Positions 1 to 9,487 are shown, counted from the stretch's first letter. The stretch: DNA of 64,000 nucleotides from Nitrospira sp. (GCA_024760525.1 CP060500.1:186001-250000), one strand, 5' to 3'. Numbers and translations are program-made. Notes: generated by a model not told the origin, from the sequence alone.

Positions 1-1358
1 AAGTTGGACAGGAATTCCTGCAGCACGGTAACGGCGATTCCCTTCCGATGAACGTCGCTCAGGTCCGTGTCACACTTTAGGGGCTTTCTCACCCGCCCTT
101 TCCGTCCGATGATCCGAGCTGCTTCTCGGTGGGCAAGCGCGTACTGGCCGCGTTTCGCAAGTTCCGTCGCGGCAATGACGTGCTCCATGAATCGGGCACG
201 TGCGTCATCGGCATCGTAGAAGGACTCCCACGGCTCCACGGTTCCGGGCGCGAGGGCCGATCGCACGCGATGGGCATCCTTGTTCTTCCGCGTCAGCACG
301 TGGAGGACGGCATCCGGCGGCAGGTCGGCACGAATGGCCGCGAGACTGCGGTCGACGTCGCCGATGCACACCGTCACGGGTTGCCCGTCGAGTTCGCGGA
401 AGCAATGTTGCCGTAGACCGTCCGACCGCAGGTGGTCGAGAATCGAGATGATGCGGCGCGTGCTGCGGCGGTTGTGACACATTGTCACGTCGAGGTAATC
501 GGGCAGCGAGAACGACAGGAACTGCTGCGGGTGGGCGTCGAGGAAACTGTAGATGGATTGTTCAGCATCACCGATGACGCCGACCACCGTCCCTGCGCCG
601 GCGAGCCACTGTACGACATGGGTCTGGATGGGCAGCGTATCCTGGAATTCGTCGATGAACAGGTAGCGGTAGCGCGCACTCAGGCACTGACAGACGAGTG
701 GGTGCTCTTCGAGGATGCGGTGCGCGAAGTAGAGGATGTCCTCGTGATCGACAATGCCCCGGCTCCAGTATCGGCGTTTGTAGTCGATGAGGTTCGAGCT
801 CGTGCAGATGGCGTTGAGTATCTTTCCCATGCGATCGAGCTTTCGCGGCCCAAGCGTCCAGACGCCGTCCACCGAACGCTGCCACACCAACTGCCCCAGC
901 TTGTCATTGAGAATAGCTCGCTGCTCATCGAAGGTCTGCTGTAGGATCTTGGCCTGCCCAATGCTTCTTAGCCATTCGTCGACGATAGTGTAGGACGGGT
1001 GGTGTTCATCGTGACCGTCGAGGGATGCGAACGCAACGAGCGGCTGGTCGTCACCATCCCGCAACAGGTGGAGGTACGGCCGGACGATGTTGCGGTAGAG
1101 GAAGCTGTGGATTGTCGAGGCATCCACCTGAGTAGCGGCCGAACCGAGTTGAGTGACAATCTCATGCACAGCGACGTTCGTGTACGAGATGCACGCAATG
1201 CGGGACGCGGGAGAGAGCCGCTTGGATCTGGCAACGACCTGCTTGATGTGGTTCACAAGCCAGTACGTCTTACCGGCTCCCGGCCCAGCCATGACACGGA
1301 AATGACGTTCGATGTCGGTGAGGAATGTGCCGGAATCGATTTCCAGCTTCTCAGGCAT
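1..1358 (-). CDS. UvrD/Rep-like SF1A helicase, GajB-like (3' end outside window)
   Basis: I translated the reverse strand from ATG 1358 and it stays open to the window edge, giving at least 452 residues with the C-terminus missing. The N-terminus carries a Walker A motif AGPGAGKT (about residues 24-31), a motif Ia stretch ISYTNVAVHEI, and motif II as DEFQD followed by GDAEQSIYSF, all typical of UvrD/PcrA/Rep superfamily 1A helicases. Its ATG lies inside the last codons of the upstream OLD-nuclease gene (8-nt overlap), so the two are translationally coupled. OLD nuclease plus UvrD-like helicase is the gene arrangement of Gabija (GajA-GajB) and of class 2 OLD systems, so I infer an anti-phage role. 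The family call is secure; the system name is an inference from synteny. Confidence 0.85.
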   Translation of the reverse strand, partial: MPEKLEIDSGTFLTDIERHFRVMAGPGAGKTYWLVNHIKQVVARSKRLSPASRIACISYTNVAVHEIVTQLGSAATQVDASTIHSFLYRNIVRPYLHLLRDGDDQPLVAFASLDGHDEHHPSYTIVDEWLRSIGQAKILQQTFDEQRAILNDKLGQLVWQRSVDGVWTLGPRKLDRMGKILNAICTSSNLIDYKRRYWSRGIVDHEDILYFAHRILEEHPLVCQCLSARYRYLFIDEFQDTLPIQTHVVQWLAGAGTVVGVIGDAEQSIYSFLDAHPQQFLSFSLPDYLDVTMCHNRRSTRRIISILDHLRSDGLRQHCFRELDGQPVTVCIGDVDRSLAAIRADLPPDAVLHVLTRKNKDAHRVRSALAPGTVEPWESFYDADDARARFMEHVIAATELAKRGQYALAHREAARIIGRKGRVRKPLKCDTDLSDVHRKGIAVTVLQEFLSN

Positions 1359-3378
1359 GGGGAGTCTCCGGCGTATCGAACACACAGGTCCAGTGAATGG
1401 CGTCTTTGATGTAATCCGGACACGCGAACGGCTTGCGGTCTGCTTCCGGCTTCGAGGCGTTCTCGCGGAGTTGCCGTTCCAGCACAAGGGCATGTTCCCC
1501 CTTGGCATCCTCGGCACAGAGCAGGTAGCAGGTCGCGAACCGATGCGTCGCTATGTCTGGACAAGCCGCCAGCGCATCAAGGGTATCGGATCCGTCCCCG
1601 GCGAGCAGGGATTGGAGGGGGGCCGGCACCGTTGCCGGAGTCTCCGCCAGGGCGCGAAGAGCCGCCTCATGCTCGCAAGACGGTGTGACGAGGAGGGGGA
1701 GTTGTGCGTTCGCCAAGGCCAAGTCGTACTCCAGCGTCTTGCTGCCGACGCAGATCTTGATATTCTCAGGCGATCGGTTTCGCATGGTCTGTAAATTCGT
1801 GACGACGCCGGACACGTGGAAGTAGTCGTAGCCGGCGCAGTCTCGGTCCAGAGCGTACGGCCAGCATTTCTGACGCCGCGCGTCCTTGTTCTTGACCTTG
1901 CGAGCCGGATCGGCGTCCACCATGCACGCAACGCGGCGACGCAGCGCATAGCGACGGAGAGGTTCGTCTTCCCCCGCGCCGAAGAGCGGCAGAAAGTGCT
2001 TGAAGGTCACGCCTCCTACAGCAATAACCGCGACATGGTGGGTTTCTATGGGACGGCTGATACATTGGGAAAGACAGGGAACGAGCAGTTGTTCCGCGAT
2101 CCCTTCCACGAAGATGATGCCCTTCGCGAACAGCATGTTGGATTTTGTCGCATCCAGGTACCGTTCAACGTAGTTGCGGGACGCTTTGCCTCCGGGACTC
2201 TCGCCGAAGACGCGGGCGGGATAGGCGACGTGGACGCCCCCATCGGCTTCGGAGAGGCTGAGGCAGATGATGGATTCAAGCCCCGCGGCAGCCGTGATGT
2301 GCGTCGAATGGGTCGTAAGGAATACCTGCCGACTGGTCTTCTCAGGGGAGAGCCGCTTCTGGATGTACTTGAGTAGCTTGTACTGGAGCGACGGATGGAG
2401 GTGCGCTTCCGGCTCCTCGATGACGAGCATGGGGAAGAGGACCGCATTCTGGCCCCGCCGGGGCACCGACGTTTCGAACTGCAAACTGGCCAAGAGCAGG
2501 GAGATGTACACTAGGTTATTGTATCCGAGCCCGTTGTGGGTAGCGGGGACCGTGAACGCTGCACGTTTGATGTGGAGACGAAGAGCGGCAATGAAGTCGT
2601 CTTCGTCGATGGCGTCGCGCATGATGGGGGTTCCGCCGTCAGCCGCTCCCGTGTCCTTGACGAGTTGGAACAATGCGTTCAGATTCATGCGCCCCGTGAG
2701 GTTGGTACGGGCTTCCTGCGTCAGGGTGCGGAAATGGCGACGACGTTCGAGAGTCTCGGCTTCGTCGGCATCATGGTCGAGCACCTGTCGCAGCATCGTG
2801 CGCAGCAAGGGATTCGTGCCTGCGAACAGTTCGGATTCGACGTCACGGATCGCATCGACGGTGTGGCAGTCGAATTTCGCCAGGGCGTCGGGCTCGGCGA
2901 CGAGCCGGTTCTCCGGAAGCCCAGCGAAGATGCGGGCGACGTACTTGGGGATGAACTGCTCCAGGACGCGGAAGAATTGGTCGCGGTCGGGTGCCACCCC
3001 GCACGCCGCGATAAACGCCGGAACCTCTTCGTCTGGGAGGAAGAACTCGTAGGTGAGCTGCGCTTCCCAGGGGGCGTCCAACTTGGTGAGCCAGGTTGCT
3101 ACGAGAGCTTTGTCGTCGATGGTATCGGCCGGTGACGATCGTAGGGTTGCGGCGACGGAGATCGCGGGGGCTTTCGTGAAGTCGGCGATGCCCTGGTGGA
3201 AATCGGGGAGATCGGGACGCAGTCGGCCGGAGCGGTCAAACACGAGCCGAAGAGCACATAGAAGGGCTGTCTTGCCCGCATTGTTCTCCCCAAGGATCAC
3301 GTTGATCCCCGGTTGGAATTCGATCGTCGTTTTGCAGAAGCAGCGGAGATTGGTGATGGCGAGTTTGGCGATATACAT
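1351..3378 (-). CDS. OLD-family ATPase/TOPRIM nuclease, GajA-like
   Basis: This 675-residue protein has an ABC/SMC-type ATPase at the N-terminus (Walker A GENNAGKTALL near residue 31; Walker B LVIEEPEAHLHP near 320; a downstream TTHS switch His). A C-terminal TOPRIM nuclease domain follows, with FVEGIAEQLL supplying the conserved Glu and MVDADPAR the DxD acids. That order defines OLD (overcoming lysogenization defect) nucleases. In Gabija, GajA cuts DNA when nucleotide pools drop during phage infection and works with GajB. At 675 aa it is longer than the Bacillus cereus GajA as I remember it. The start ATG is preceded by AGGA at a suitable distance. It is the first gene of a two-gene operon with the helicase. 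Confidence 0.88.
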   Translation of the reverse strand: MYIAKLAITNLRCFCKTTIEFQPGINVILGENNAGKTALLCALRLVFDRSGRLRPDLPDFHQGIADFTKAPAISVAATLRSSPADTIDDKALVATWLTKLDAPWEAQLTYEFFLPDEEVPAFIAACGVAPDRDQFFRVLEQFIPKYVARIFAGLPENRLVAEPDALAKFDCHTVDAIRDVESELFAGTNPLLRTMLRQVLDHDADEAETLERRRHFRTLTQEARTNLTGRMNLNALFQLVKDTGAADGGTPIMRDAIDEDDFIAALRLHIKRAAFTVPATHNGLGYNNLVYISLLLASLQFETSVPRRGQNAVLFPMLVIEEPEAHLHPSLQYKLLKYIQKRLSPEKTSRQVFLTTHSTHITAAAGLESIICLSLSEADGGVHVAYPARVFGESPGGKASRNYVERYLDATKSNMLFAKGIIFVEGIAEQLLVPCLSQCISRPIETHHVAVIAVGGVTFKHFLPLFGAGEDEPLRRYALRRRVACMVDADPARKVKNKDARRQKCWPYALDRDCAGYDYFHVSGVVTNLQTMRNRSPENIKICVGSKTLEYDLALANAQLPLLVTPSCEHEAALRALAETPATVPAPLQSLLAGDGSDTLDALAACPDIATHRFATCYLLCAEDAKGEHALVLERQLRENASKPEADRKPFACPDYIKDAIHWTCVFDTPETPHA

Positions 3379-3418
3379 ATGTATCCTGCATTGAACGAGG
3401 GACTATAACTAGTTGCGG

Positions 3419-4087
3419 CACTACGTCAGGAGCGATTTATCTGGCTTCTCGCCTGGGTAGTCCCGCGCAAGTAAACATAACCCGTCAGGAAGTCCGAATT
3501 TACGGCTTTGCCGCAATAGGCGGAACAGACAGACCTACAGTGGTAATGCTTGTCAATTCGTTGTTCTCCGGCCTTGTTTGTGCCGAAATATGTTTATACC
3601 GAGCTGTATAAGAACCGGATTTGCCAATTTTACCCATATAACACGCCACTACTTTGCGTGAAGAATACGCCGTGCTCGTTGTCGTTTCAACGAGTTGCGC
3701 CGGTGAGACCATGGATTACGGGCTCTTATGCGGATCGGCGTAAGCCCCCCTCTGATAGCGGTCAGTCGTGTACGTCTGATTAGGGTCGAGACTTGCCGGT
3801 CACCGAGCATGTGTTCTGACACTACCTGTCCGATCAAATCCAAATTTTTACACCTCATCACGCCCCTCACTCGCCCCCCCATCTGTCTCTCCAAGACCCG
3901 CCCGAGCCATACTACCCCCACAGCCTCCGAGCCAAACCCAGCGCCGCGCCGACTAGGCCTCGCTTCGCTCCGCCTCCTATGACAGGCATCGTCCCGTCTG
4001 CAAGGCAGGCCCATCAATCAGGCGCTCGATGCGAGCGCAGGCTCAATGTTCAGTGATAACTGATAGACAGGCCATAAGGAGGCTGCT
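3419..4087. other. Intergenic region with degenerate dispersed repeat
   Basis: No convincing gene is present between the Gabija-like operon and the plus-strand gene block. Positions about 3592-3800 resemble the repeats at 29.87-30.08 kb, sharing ATAAGAACCGGAT near the left and CTTATGCGGATCGGCGTAAG near the right, so this is a decayed copy of that dispersed element. The rest (about 3800-4050) is C-rich and featureless to me. AAGGAGG at 4076 is the Shine-Dalgarno of the next gene. Confidence 0.55.
3592..3800. repeat. Dispersed repeat, copy A (degenerate)
   Basis: It aligns by eye over roughly 200 bp with copy B at 29866-30080. Shared blocks are TAAGAACCGGAT, TCTTATGCGGATCGGCGTAAG-type sequence and TAGCGGTC.GTCGTGTAC. 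It is diverged and probably no longer mobile. Confidence 0.5.
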
Positions 4088-6535
4088 ATGCCGGAGACAT
4101 TCCAGCGTGGGGTGTCCGTTCCCGCATCCTTGCACGACCTGATTCACTCACTCCGTAACGCCATTCGCGATGAACTCCACTGCCGACAAAGTACCAACCA
4201 AGGACGCCCCCTGAGCGTCCCTCTCCTCGACGGCCGGGTCCAAGGCCGATACGGCCGGCACCAACGCGTGACTTTCCGAACCACCACGTTTCCCCTCAGT
4301 GGCGCCTTGGATGACACCCAAGGCGAACTGATTATCGACGGGCAACCCCATCCCTGCGTGATCCTCGGCCTGTCGGTCGATCAACTCACCTTATCCTTGA
4401 TCGCTGATCTTCAACCGGAGATTCCTCAAGCCCGACTCACTATCGATCGCATTCGTCTGTTGCTGGCTCTCGATAAGCGACTGGCAGCCATTCAAGCCCA
4501 CCCACAGGACTATCTCACCGAACTCGCCTTGAAGTGTTTTACCCCGTCCTCGCGCCCCACCCCCCTGGCCGATCGACTCGATATTGCCCCAGACCCATCC
4601 CTCAACCCGGAACAATTCACCGCCCTGGTCCGCGCGCTCACACATGACTTTCTCTATCTCTGGGGACCTCCCGGGACAGGGAAAACCCAGGTGATCGGCG
4701 CTGTCACACGCCTGGCCATGGAGCGTGGCGACCGCGTCTTGATTTGTTCCAACACCAATACCGCCGTAGACGAAGCTCTTGAGGCCGTGCTCCGAAGCAC
4801 GCCCACAACGTCACCAGGTCAAATTGTCCGCTATGGACTGGCCGCCGACGATGCCCCTGCGCCATTACATGCCGTCACGATGGAACACCTCGCGGCTCAG
4901 GAGACCGCCGCATTGGCGCACACCTTGGCTCAGCTCCAACAACAGGCTGCCCCGATTCAAGAAGAAACAGCACGACTCGAATCCCTCCGACAGCTCCATG
5001 ACGACCTTACCGCATCCGAAGAACATGCTCAGACTCTTCACGCCCAACTCGCGGCACTCCAGCATGACATCACCACCCTCCGCCAGACACAGGACGACAG
5101 TCACGCCGCGGTTACACGATATACCGACGAACTCCACCAATATTGGACTGCCTCCCGGTGGCGACGGCTCTTTCTCCGACGTCAAAGCACCATTCAAGCC
5201 GATCTCTTTGATGCCCAACTCATCGAATCCGACTGTGCCGAAGATCTCCTCCAATTGACGGCCCAATTGGACACCCTCCAACAACGCATCACCGACACCC
5301 TCGAAGCCAAACGATTCCTTGCCCAACGCTTGACGTCCCAACTCGGTACCCGTTCCATCGCCGATCTGCCTCAGTTACTGGCCTCCCACCAAGCTCAGGC
5401 CATCCGCCTCCATCAGGACATCACCGAACTCCAACATCAAATCGCCACCGTCGAGCGAAGAATCCTCCAACACTGTACGGTGCTTGCCACCACGATCACG
5501 CGCACCTACACCGCCCCAGTCCTTGAACACGAACGGTTTGATCTCGTCATCATCGACGAGGGCTCAACGGCCACGCCCCCAGCCCTCTTTGCCTCGCTCT
5601 GCCTCGCCCGCCGGCAAGTGTTGATCGTCGGCGATTTCTTTCAACTGTCCCCGATCGCAGAATCTCAGACCCTCACTGCCAAACAATGGCTGGCCACCGA
5701 CATCTACGGCTTGACAGGCATCAAGAACGACAACGACCCACGAGTCGCCGCGTTAACCACGCAATATCGGATGCACCCCGACATCGCCACCCTGGCTGCC
5801 AAGCTGTATCAACGGGCCGGGCTGTCTTATCGCACTGATCGTCACATTCGTACCGCCCGGCAAACGATCGTCGAGCAATCCCCGGCGCCGGGAAAAGCCT
5901 TAGTCTTCGTCGATACCAGTGATGCGCAACCCTGGGTCGATAAGGACCATAAAGGATCGCCTTCCAACCACTACCATGCCACCGTGGCCGTAGCCCTGGC
6001 GCAGCAAGCCCTCCGTCTTCCATCCAGTACACAGCCGACGGTCAGCATCATTGCCCCGTACCGCAACCAGGTCCGACAGCTTCAGGATCTCATCAGTCAA
6101 GCCGACCTCAGCGATCGTGTACACGTCGGCACGATTCACAGTGTACAAGGGCAACAGAGTGACATCGTGATCTTTGATACCACCGTCACAGGGAATCTGA
6201 CGAAAACCATGCTCGGCCGGTGTGAATCGGACCGTTCTCCCTCCAAACTCATCAACGTCGCGTTCACCCGTGCCAAAAGCAAACTCATCATCATTGGCCA
6301 TCGGCCCTCCATCACCACACTGAGCAACCACCCCGATAGTTTGCTGTGGGAAGCCTTACAGACCACCGACCTCCAAGGGGGCGTCATGTTGTCACACGGT
6401 ATTCTGCACCCTGTTCCCGTCGCCTCAGGATGGTCTACCCCACCGGAGCCACGGCCAACGCCCATCACGCCAGGACCTGTCCGCTCACGCGGAAACCGCC
6501 TCTACCTCATCCGGCGTAATCCGGGATCCGCGTAA
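4088..6535 (+). CDS. SF1B UPF1/DNA2-like helicase
   Basis: An 815-residue ATP-dependent helicase of the AAA_11/AAA_12 (UPF1/Dna2/NAM7) superfamily 1B type. Motifs in order: Walker A GPPGTGKT (residues 193-200), NTNTAVDE (motif Ia), DEGSTATPPALF (motif II, near 485), GDFFQLSP (III), QYRMHPDI (IV, near 559), GTIHSVQGQQSDI (V) and NVAFTRAKSKLI (VI). A long, coil-rich insertion lies between motifs Ia and II (about 260-470). AAGGAGG precedes the ATG. It opens a plus-strand run of small genes to 17.8 kb. Similar stand-alone helicases occur on plasmids and in defence loci; the substrate cannot be read from sequence. Confidence 0.9.
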   Translation: MPETFQRGVSVPASLHDLIHSLRNAIRDELHCRQSTNQGRPLSVPLLDGRVQGRYGRHQRVTFRTTTFPLSGALDDTQGELIIDGQPHPCVILGLSVDQLTLSLIADLQPEIPQARLTIDRIRLLLALDKRLAAIQAHPQDYLTELALKCFTPSSRPTPLADRLDIAPDPSLNPEQFTALVRALTHDFLYLWGPPGTGKTQVIGAVTRLAMERGDRVLICSNTNTAVDEALEAVLRSTPTTSPGQIVRYGLAADDAPAPLHAVTMEHLAAQETAALAHTLAQLQQQAAPIQEETARLESLRQLHDDLTASEEHAQTLHAQLAALQHDITTLRQTQDDSHAAVTRYTDELHQYWTASRWRRLFLRRQSTIQADLFDAQLIESDCAEDLLQLTAQLDTLQQRITDTLEAKRFLAQRLTSQLGTRSIADLPQLLASHQAQAIRLHQDITELQHQIATVERRILQHCTVLATTITRTYTAPVLEHERFDLVIIDEGSTATPPALFASLCLARRQVLIVGDFFQLSPIAESQTLTAKQWLATDIYGLTGIKNDNDPRVAALTTQYRMHPDIATLAAKLYQRAGLSYRTDRHIRTARQTIVEQSPAPGKALVFVDTSDAQPWVDKDHKGSPSNHYHATVAVALAQQALRLPSSTQPTVSIIAPYRNQVRQLQDLISQADLSDRVHVGTIHSVQGQQSDIVIFDTTVTGNLTKTMLGRCESDRSPSKLINVAFTRAKSKLIIIGHRPSITTLSNHPDSLLWEALQTTDLQGGVMLSHGILHPVPVASGWSTPPEPRPTPITPGPVRSRGNRLYLIRRNPGSA

Positions 6536-6572
6536 GGACATCAAGGTCACACCTCACTCACCAGTCGGCGAA

Positions 6573-6580
6573 CGTAATAG
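6573..6580 (+). promoter_or_regulatory. CGTAATAG motif directly before a start codon
   Basis: CGTAATAG abuts ATG 6581 and no Shine-Dalgarno sequence is visible. It is a member of the CGTAATAR family described in the findings. As a -10 element it would start transcription at or just after the ATG, near the in-frame ATG at 6587. Confidence 0.4.
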
Positions 6581-7390
6581 ATGAACATGACCAAGGAATT
6601 CCTCGCACTGCTCACTCAAGATCCCCAGGCAGCCCAACGCCAGATCATGGAGGATCCCTCGTCCTCCTACTGGATAAAACAGGCCATCGTCGATCTCTGT
6701 CGTCGAGACCCCCTGGATGTCCTCTATGAAATGGACCTCCTCTTGAACCTTTTCGAAGCCATTAACGATCGACTCCTTGGGTTTACCCCCCACCCTCAGT
6801 CCCGTATCAGGCAGATCGTCACCGCCCCCGACAGCCAGCCTGACTCCGAGGAGCTCTTCGACCAATATCCCGGCGAAATCGAAATCGGTGGCATCCTCGA
6901 TCGTCTGTTCCTGCCCGAATTCCTCACCACCCTCCAAGGCGCGTCGGTCTGTCTCGGTTGGAACTCTGACCTCTTTGCGCCCGATTCAGAGCAGCAACTC
7001 CTGCAAGCACTGGATCGCTCTCATCACTTGCACTTCTACAACAGTCTTGCACTGGAGGGGGAGTTTGATCTGCTCGAAACCTGGCTGGTCCAACATCAAT
7101 TGCCATTCCGTCGTACGTCCAAAGGGTCCACCCTCTACCAAGCTGAACGCGTCGAATTCCGAAGAGGTCTCACCACACCTCAGTGCATGACGATCGATGG
7201 AAGCGGACAAGACCTGATTGCGCGCGACGAACTCCGAGCCGTCTATCGCTATCTCAAAGAAGGGCGACCGGACGATGCCACTGTACGGCTTGAACAAGTC
7301 ATGGGCGTGTCCCTTCAACCGTTACCGCCATTCCAGATCGCCAACACCGTCCCTTGCGAACCCGGCACGATGATGCATCTCACCTCATAG
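6581..7390 (+). CDS. Hypothetical protein, 269 aa
   Basis: I do not recognise the family. It is soluble and acidic, with no signal peptide or membrane segment. The N-terminal half is leucine-rich and helical; the middle (about residues 90-180) has mixed secondary structure. Either ATG 6581 or the in-frame ATG 6587 could be the start; neither has a Shine-Dalgarno sequence, but both follow a CGTAATAG motif immediately. It belongs to the plus-strand train of element-borne genes. Confidence 0.75.
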   Translation: MNMTKEFLALLTQDPQAAQRQIMEDPSSSYWIKQAIVDLCRRDPLDVLYEMDLLLNLFEAINDRLLGFTPHPQSRIRQIVTAPDSQPDSEELFDQYPGEIEIGGILDRLFLPEFLTTLQGASVCLGWNSDLFAPDSEQQLLQALDRSHHLHFYNSLALEGEFDLLETWLVQHQLPFRRTSKGSTLYQAERVEFRRGLTTPQCMTIDGSGQDLIARDELRAVYRYLKEGRPDDATVRLEQVMGVSLQPLPPFQIANTVPCEPGTMMHLTS

Positions 7391-7407
7391 CCTCTGACCG
7401 AATCCAG

Positions 7408-7428
7408 GCGGCGGCTGCATGCCGCCGC
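7408..7428. repeat. Intergenic GC-rich hairpin
   Basis: An 8-bp perfect stem (7408-7415 with 7421-7428) and a 5-nt loop TGCAT, just after the 6581-7390 gene. One of a family of small intergenic hairpins in this module. No T tract follows, so it is not a classical terminator. Confidence 0.5.
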
Positions 7429-7478
7429 AGCTCGCTGTGTGAGCGCCTCGTCGATCACGACACCATAGGAGCTCCTTC

Positions 7479-8243
7479 ATGCGTCGATCACAACCTCCCT
7501 CACGGTGGACCACCATCTCCACACAACCCATCGGACCGTCCGACAAGCACGAACGCTGGGAGATGGATCGCGGCGCCATCCCGGGCGAACCCCTGTGTTC
7601 GCTCGACATTCCCTGTAACGCCTATCAATATGCCTCCGCGACCATCACAGCGCTGGACGACACCGGATCAGACGACACCCGGTATCTTGCGACCGTCCAC
7701 ACTCCACGACCGGGCCTATCCCCTGATCTCCATACCTGTGAGTTTGAGACACTGGTAGCCGCTCAAGCCTGGGCTGAAGCCCACGCCGCCGTACCGGTAC
7801 ATCCGCTCCCCATCACCATTCAATGCGAAGAAGCGATTCGCCGACACTATCGGCCCCAGCTCGGCGAAGTTCTGATCTCAATTCGAGAACCTGGCACCCC
7901 ACCTCTCGTGCCGGCCTACACCTTTCACGCCATCTTTCATCTCGCAGCGTGGGATATTCCCTATCGTATTCGTGATGCACACAGAGATTTACACCCGCTC
8001 AGACACGAGGAGGCAAAGGCCCTTCTGGACTTTATCCTGCAACAGCGCAATGCCATGACCAAACTCACTATCCACTGCCATGTGGGTGTCAGTAGGAGTC
8101 CGGCAGTGGCCATCGCTTTGGCTGAATGGCTCGACACCACCCCTCACATCTATGGCCTCATCAGCGCCTACCCACTCTTCAACCGTCAGCTCTACCGCAC
8201 CCTCTGTCAGGTCGCCATGAATCACGGGCTCATACCGAGCTGA
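7479..8243 (+). CDS. Dual-specificity/tyrosine phosphatase-like protein
   Basis: A 254-residue protein. The C-terminal part carries HCHVGVSRS (about residues 198-206), the Cys-x5-Arg signature of protein tyrosine and dual-specificity phosphatases. A possible general-acid Asp lies upstream in the RIRDAHRD stretch. The preceding 120 or so residues (TVHTPRPGL to EFETLVAAQAW) are not a domain I know. Start ATG 7479 follows TAGGAG. The likely activity is phosphate monoester hydrolysis on a protein or small molecule; the substrate is unknown. It sits next to a stand-alone receiver domain and ADP-ribose/nucleotide-binding proteins, which hints at a signalling module. Confidence 0.75.
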   Translation: MRRSQPPSRWTTISTQPIGPSDKHERWEMDRGAIPGEPLCSLDIPCNAYQYASATITALDDTGSDDTRYLATVHTPRPGLSPDLHTCEFETLVAAQAWAEAHAAVPVHPLPITIQCEEAIRRHYRPQLGEVLISIREPGTPPLVPAYTFHAIFHLAAWDIPYRIRDAHRDLHPLRHEEAKALLDFILQQRNAMTKLTIHCHVGVSRSPAVAIALAEWLDTTPHIYGLISAYPLFNRQLYRTLCQVAMNHGLIPS

Positions 8244-8260
8244 GCCTCATCACCCTAGAA

Positions 8261-8268
8261 CGTAATAG
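8261..8268 (+). promoter_or_regulatory. CGTAATAG motif
   Basis: CGTAATAG 33 nt upstream of the ATG at 8301, which has its own GAGAGGA ribosome site. A member of the element-wide CGTAATAR family and a candidate -10 region. Confidence 0.35.
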
Positions 8269-8300
8269 CTAACCATCGGAACCGGCCACGAGAGGAATCT

Positions 8301-8822
8301 ATGCATATGTCACTGACCTTTGCCGAGCGTCAGGCCGCTGAAGCCGCCTACCAAGGACGCCCGCTCGATCCACTCTGGCCCGGCTACGCCCAGCAGATCT
8401 ATCACGGTATTTGGCAAGCCAAACACGGCATGGAATCTATCCCATCCTTCCCCAATTTCACCGACACATCCACACCACCCAGCACCCATTTTTCACAAGC
8501 CAGCGCCTTCGCCCATAAACCACTCCAGGTCTGGTTGATCACGTGCGCCGACCACGCCCGCATCCTACTCATCGTCCCTCATCATGCCGACACCAACTTT
8601 GCCCTCCACTTGGCGAAAACTGTTGCTCACGGCCAACCGTTTGTCATGCAACCCATTCAGCATGGGCATTTCCATATCCAATGGCCCGCCGGTACCACAT
8701 TCCCAACGCTCTATAGCCACGACATCCGAGTGATGGACCAGAACGGTATGGTTCAAATCCCCAGTCGCTTGCCCCATCGTCCACCCAACACGACTGACAC
8801 CGCGAAATTACCCAATCCGTAA
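8301..8822 (+). CDS. Hypothetical protein, 173 aa
   Basis: No family recognised. It is soluble and rich in His and Pro. The central stretch QVWLITCADHARILLIVPHH resembles a beta-alpha unit, and the N-terminus is Ala-rich and helical. GAGAGGA precedes the start. It is followed closely by the Cys/His-rich protein at 8842. Confidence 0.7.
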   Translation: MHMSLTFAERQAAEAAYQGRPLDPLWPGYAQQIYHGIWQAKHGMESIPSFPNFTDTSTPPSTHFSQASAFAHKPLQVWLITCADHARILLIVPHHADTNFALHLAKTVAHGQPFVMQPIQHGHFHIQWPAGTTFPTLYSHDIRVMDQNGMVQIPSRLPHRPPNTTDTAKLPNP

Positions 8823-8825
8823 TAC
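8818..8825 (+). promoter_or_regulatory. CGTAATAC motif overlapping a stop codon
   Basis: CGTAATAC includes the TAA stop of the 8301-8822 gene and lies 16 nt before ATG 8842. It may be chance, but it matches the CGTAATAR/C family. Confidence 0.25.
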
Positions 8826-8841
8826 GCATTGGAGGCACTGT

Positions 8842-9462
8842 ATGGAGCTCGGCAATCTCATCTTTGGACATAGCCGTGGCCAGTTCCCAGTTCCACGTGA
8901 TGCGGGATGGGAGGAATGTTTTCGAGAACTCTTAGAAGCCATCGATGGTCCTGACTGTGACGGATATGGCACGGAATTCATCTGTGATGTCTTTGAAATC
9001 CATCGCTACCACTGGGGGGATTGTCCGTGTGGCTTTCAACAAGCTGAAGACACGTGGCTCGACACGCATCATCATACCGACAGCTGTTACCAACATCGGT
9101 TTACGGACGAGGTGACACACCACTCAGCCATCGCACTCCACCCCACGCCGGCAGGGCATCCCATCAGTTCTCCTGAACCCGCCGTCTCAGAGGCAACGAC
9201 CGCTCATTGTACCTGCGGCTACGATGAGGCCTACGCCCAATGGGCGCACACCCATCACCATCTATCCACCTGTCCGATCGTCCGCCCGAATTTTCAGTAT
9301 GCGCCAAGCCAGTTTTCCCTGATGTGGTACAAATATCCGTTTCGCGACGCGTACATGTCCCACCCCCTGGCCTTGGATGAATTTCGTTCCCTCATCCACA
9401 CCTGTATCCAGTGGATTCAGCAACACCAGTCGGTAGGCCTCACCACGGCATCGAACGGATGA
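8842..9462 (+). CDS. Tandem Cys/His-cluster protein, probably zinc-binding
   Basis: A 206-residue protein with an internal duplication. CPCG-x9-W-x2-THHH-x3-C (about residues 55-77) recurs as CTCG-x9-W-x2-THHH-x3-C (about 120-142). Each unit offers CxC, His and a distal Cys, suggesting two small zinc-binding folds. No known domain name comes to mind. GGAGG at a good distance supports the start. The role is unknown; metal-linked structural or nucleic-acid-binding functions would fit. Confidence 0.72.
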   Translation: MELGNLIFGHSRGQFPVPRDAGWEECFRELLEAIDGPDCDGYGTEFICDVFEIHRYHWGDCPCGFQQAEDTWLDTHHHTDSCYQHRFTDEVTHHSAIALHPTPAGHPISSPEPAVSEATTAHCTCGYDEAYAQWAHTHHHLSTCPIVRPNFQYAPSQFSLMWYKYPFRDAYMSHPLALDEFRSLIHTCIQWIQQHQSVGLTTASNG

Positions 9463-9487
9463 CCGACCCACGAAGGAGCACGACATC

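Noticed and set aside
432..944. 170-aa plus-strand frame
   Set aside because: Antisense to the UvrD-like helicase, whose motifs are clear on the minus strand.
2267..3135. Long plus-strand frames of 261 and 199 aa
   Set aside because: Antisense to the OLD nuclease; no motifs or start signals.
4865..5341. 158-aa minus-strand frame inside the SF1B helicase
   Set aside because: Shadow of the coil-rich insertion of the helicase.
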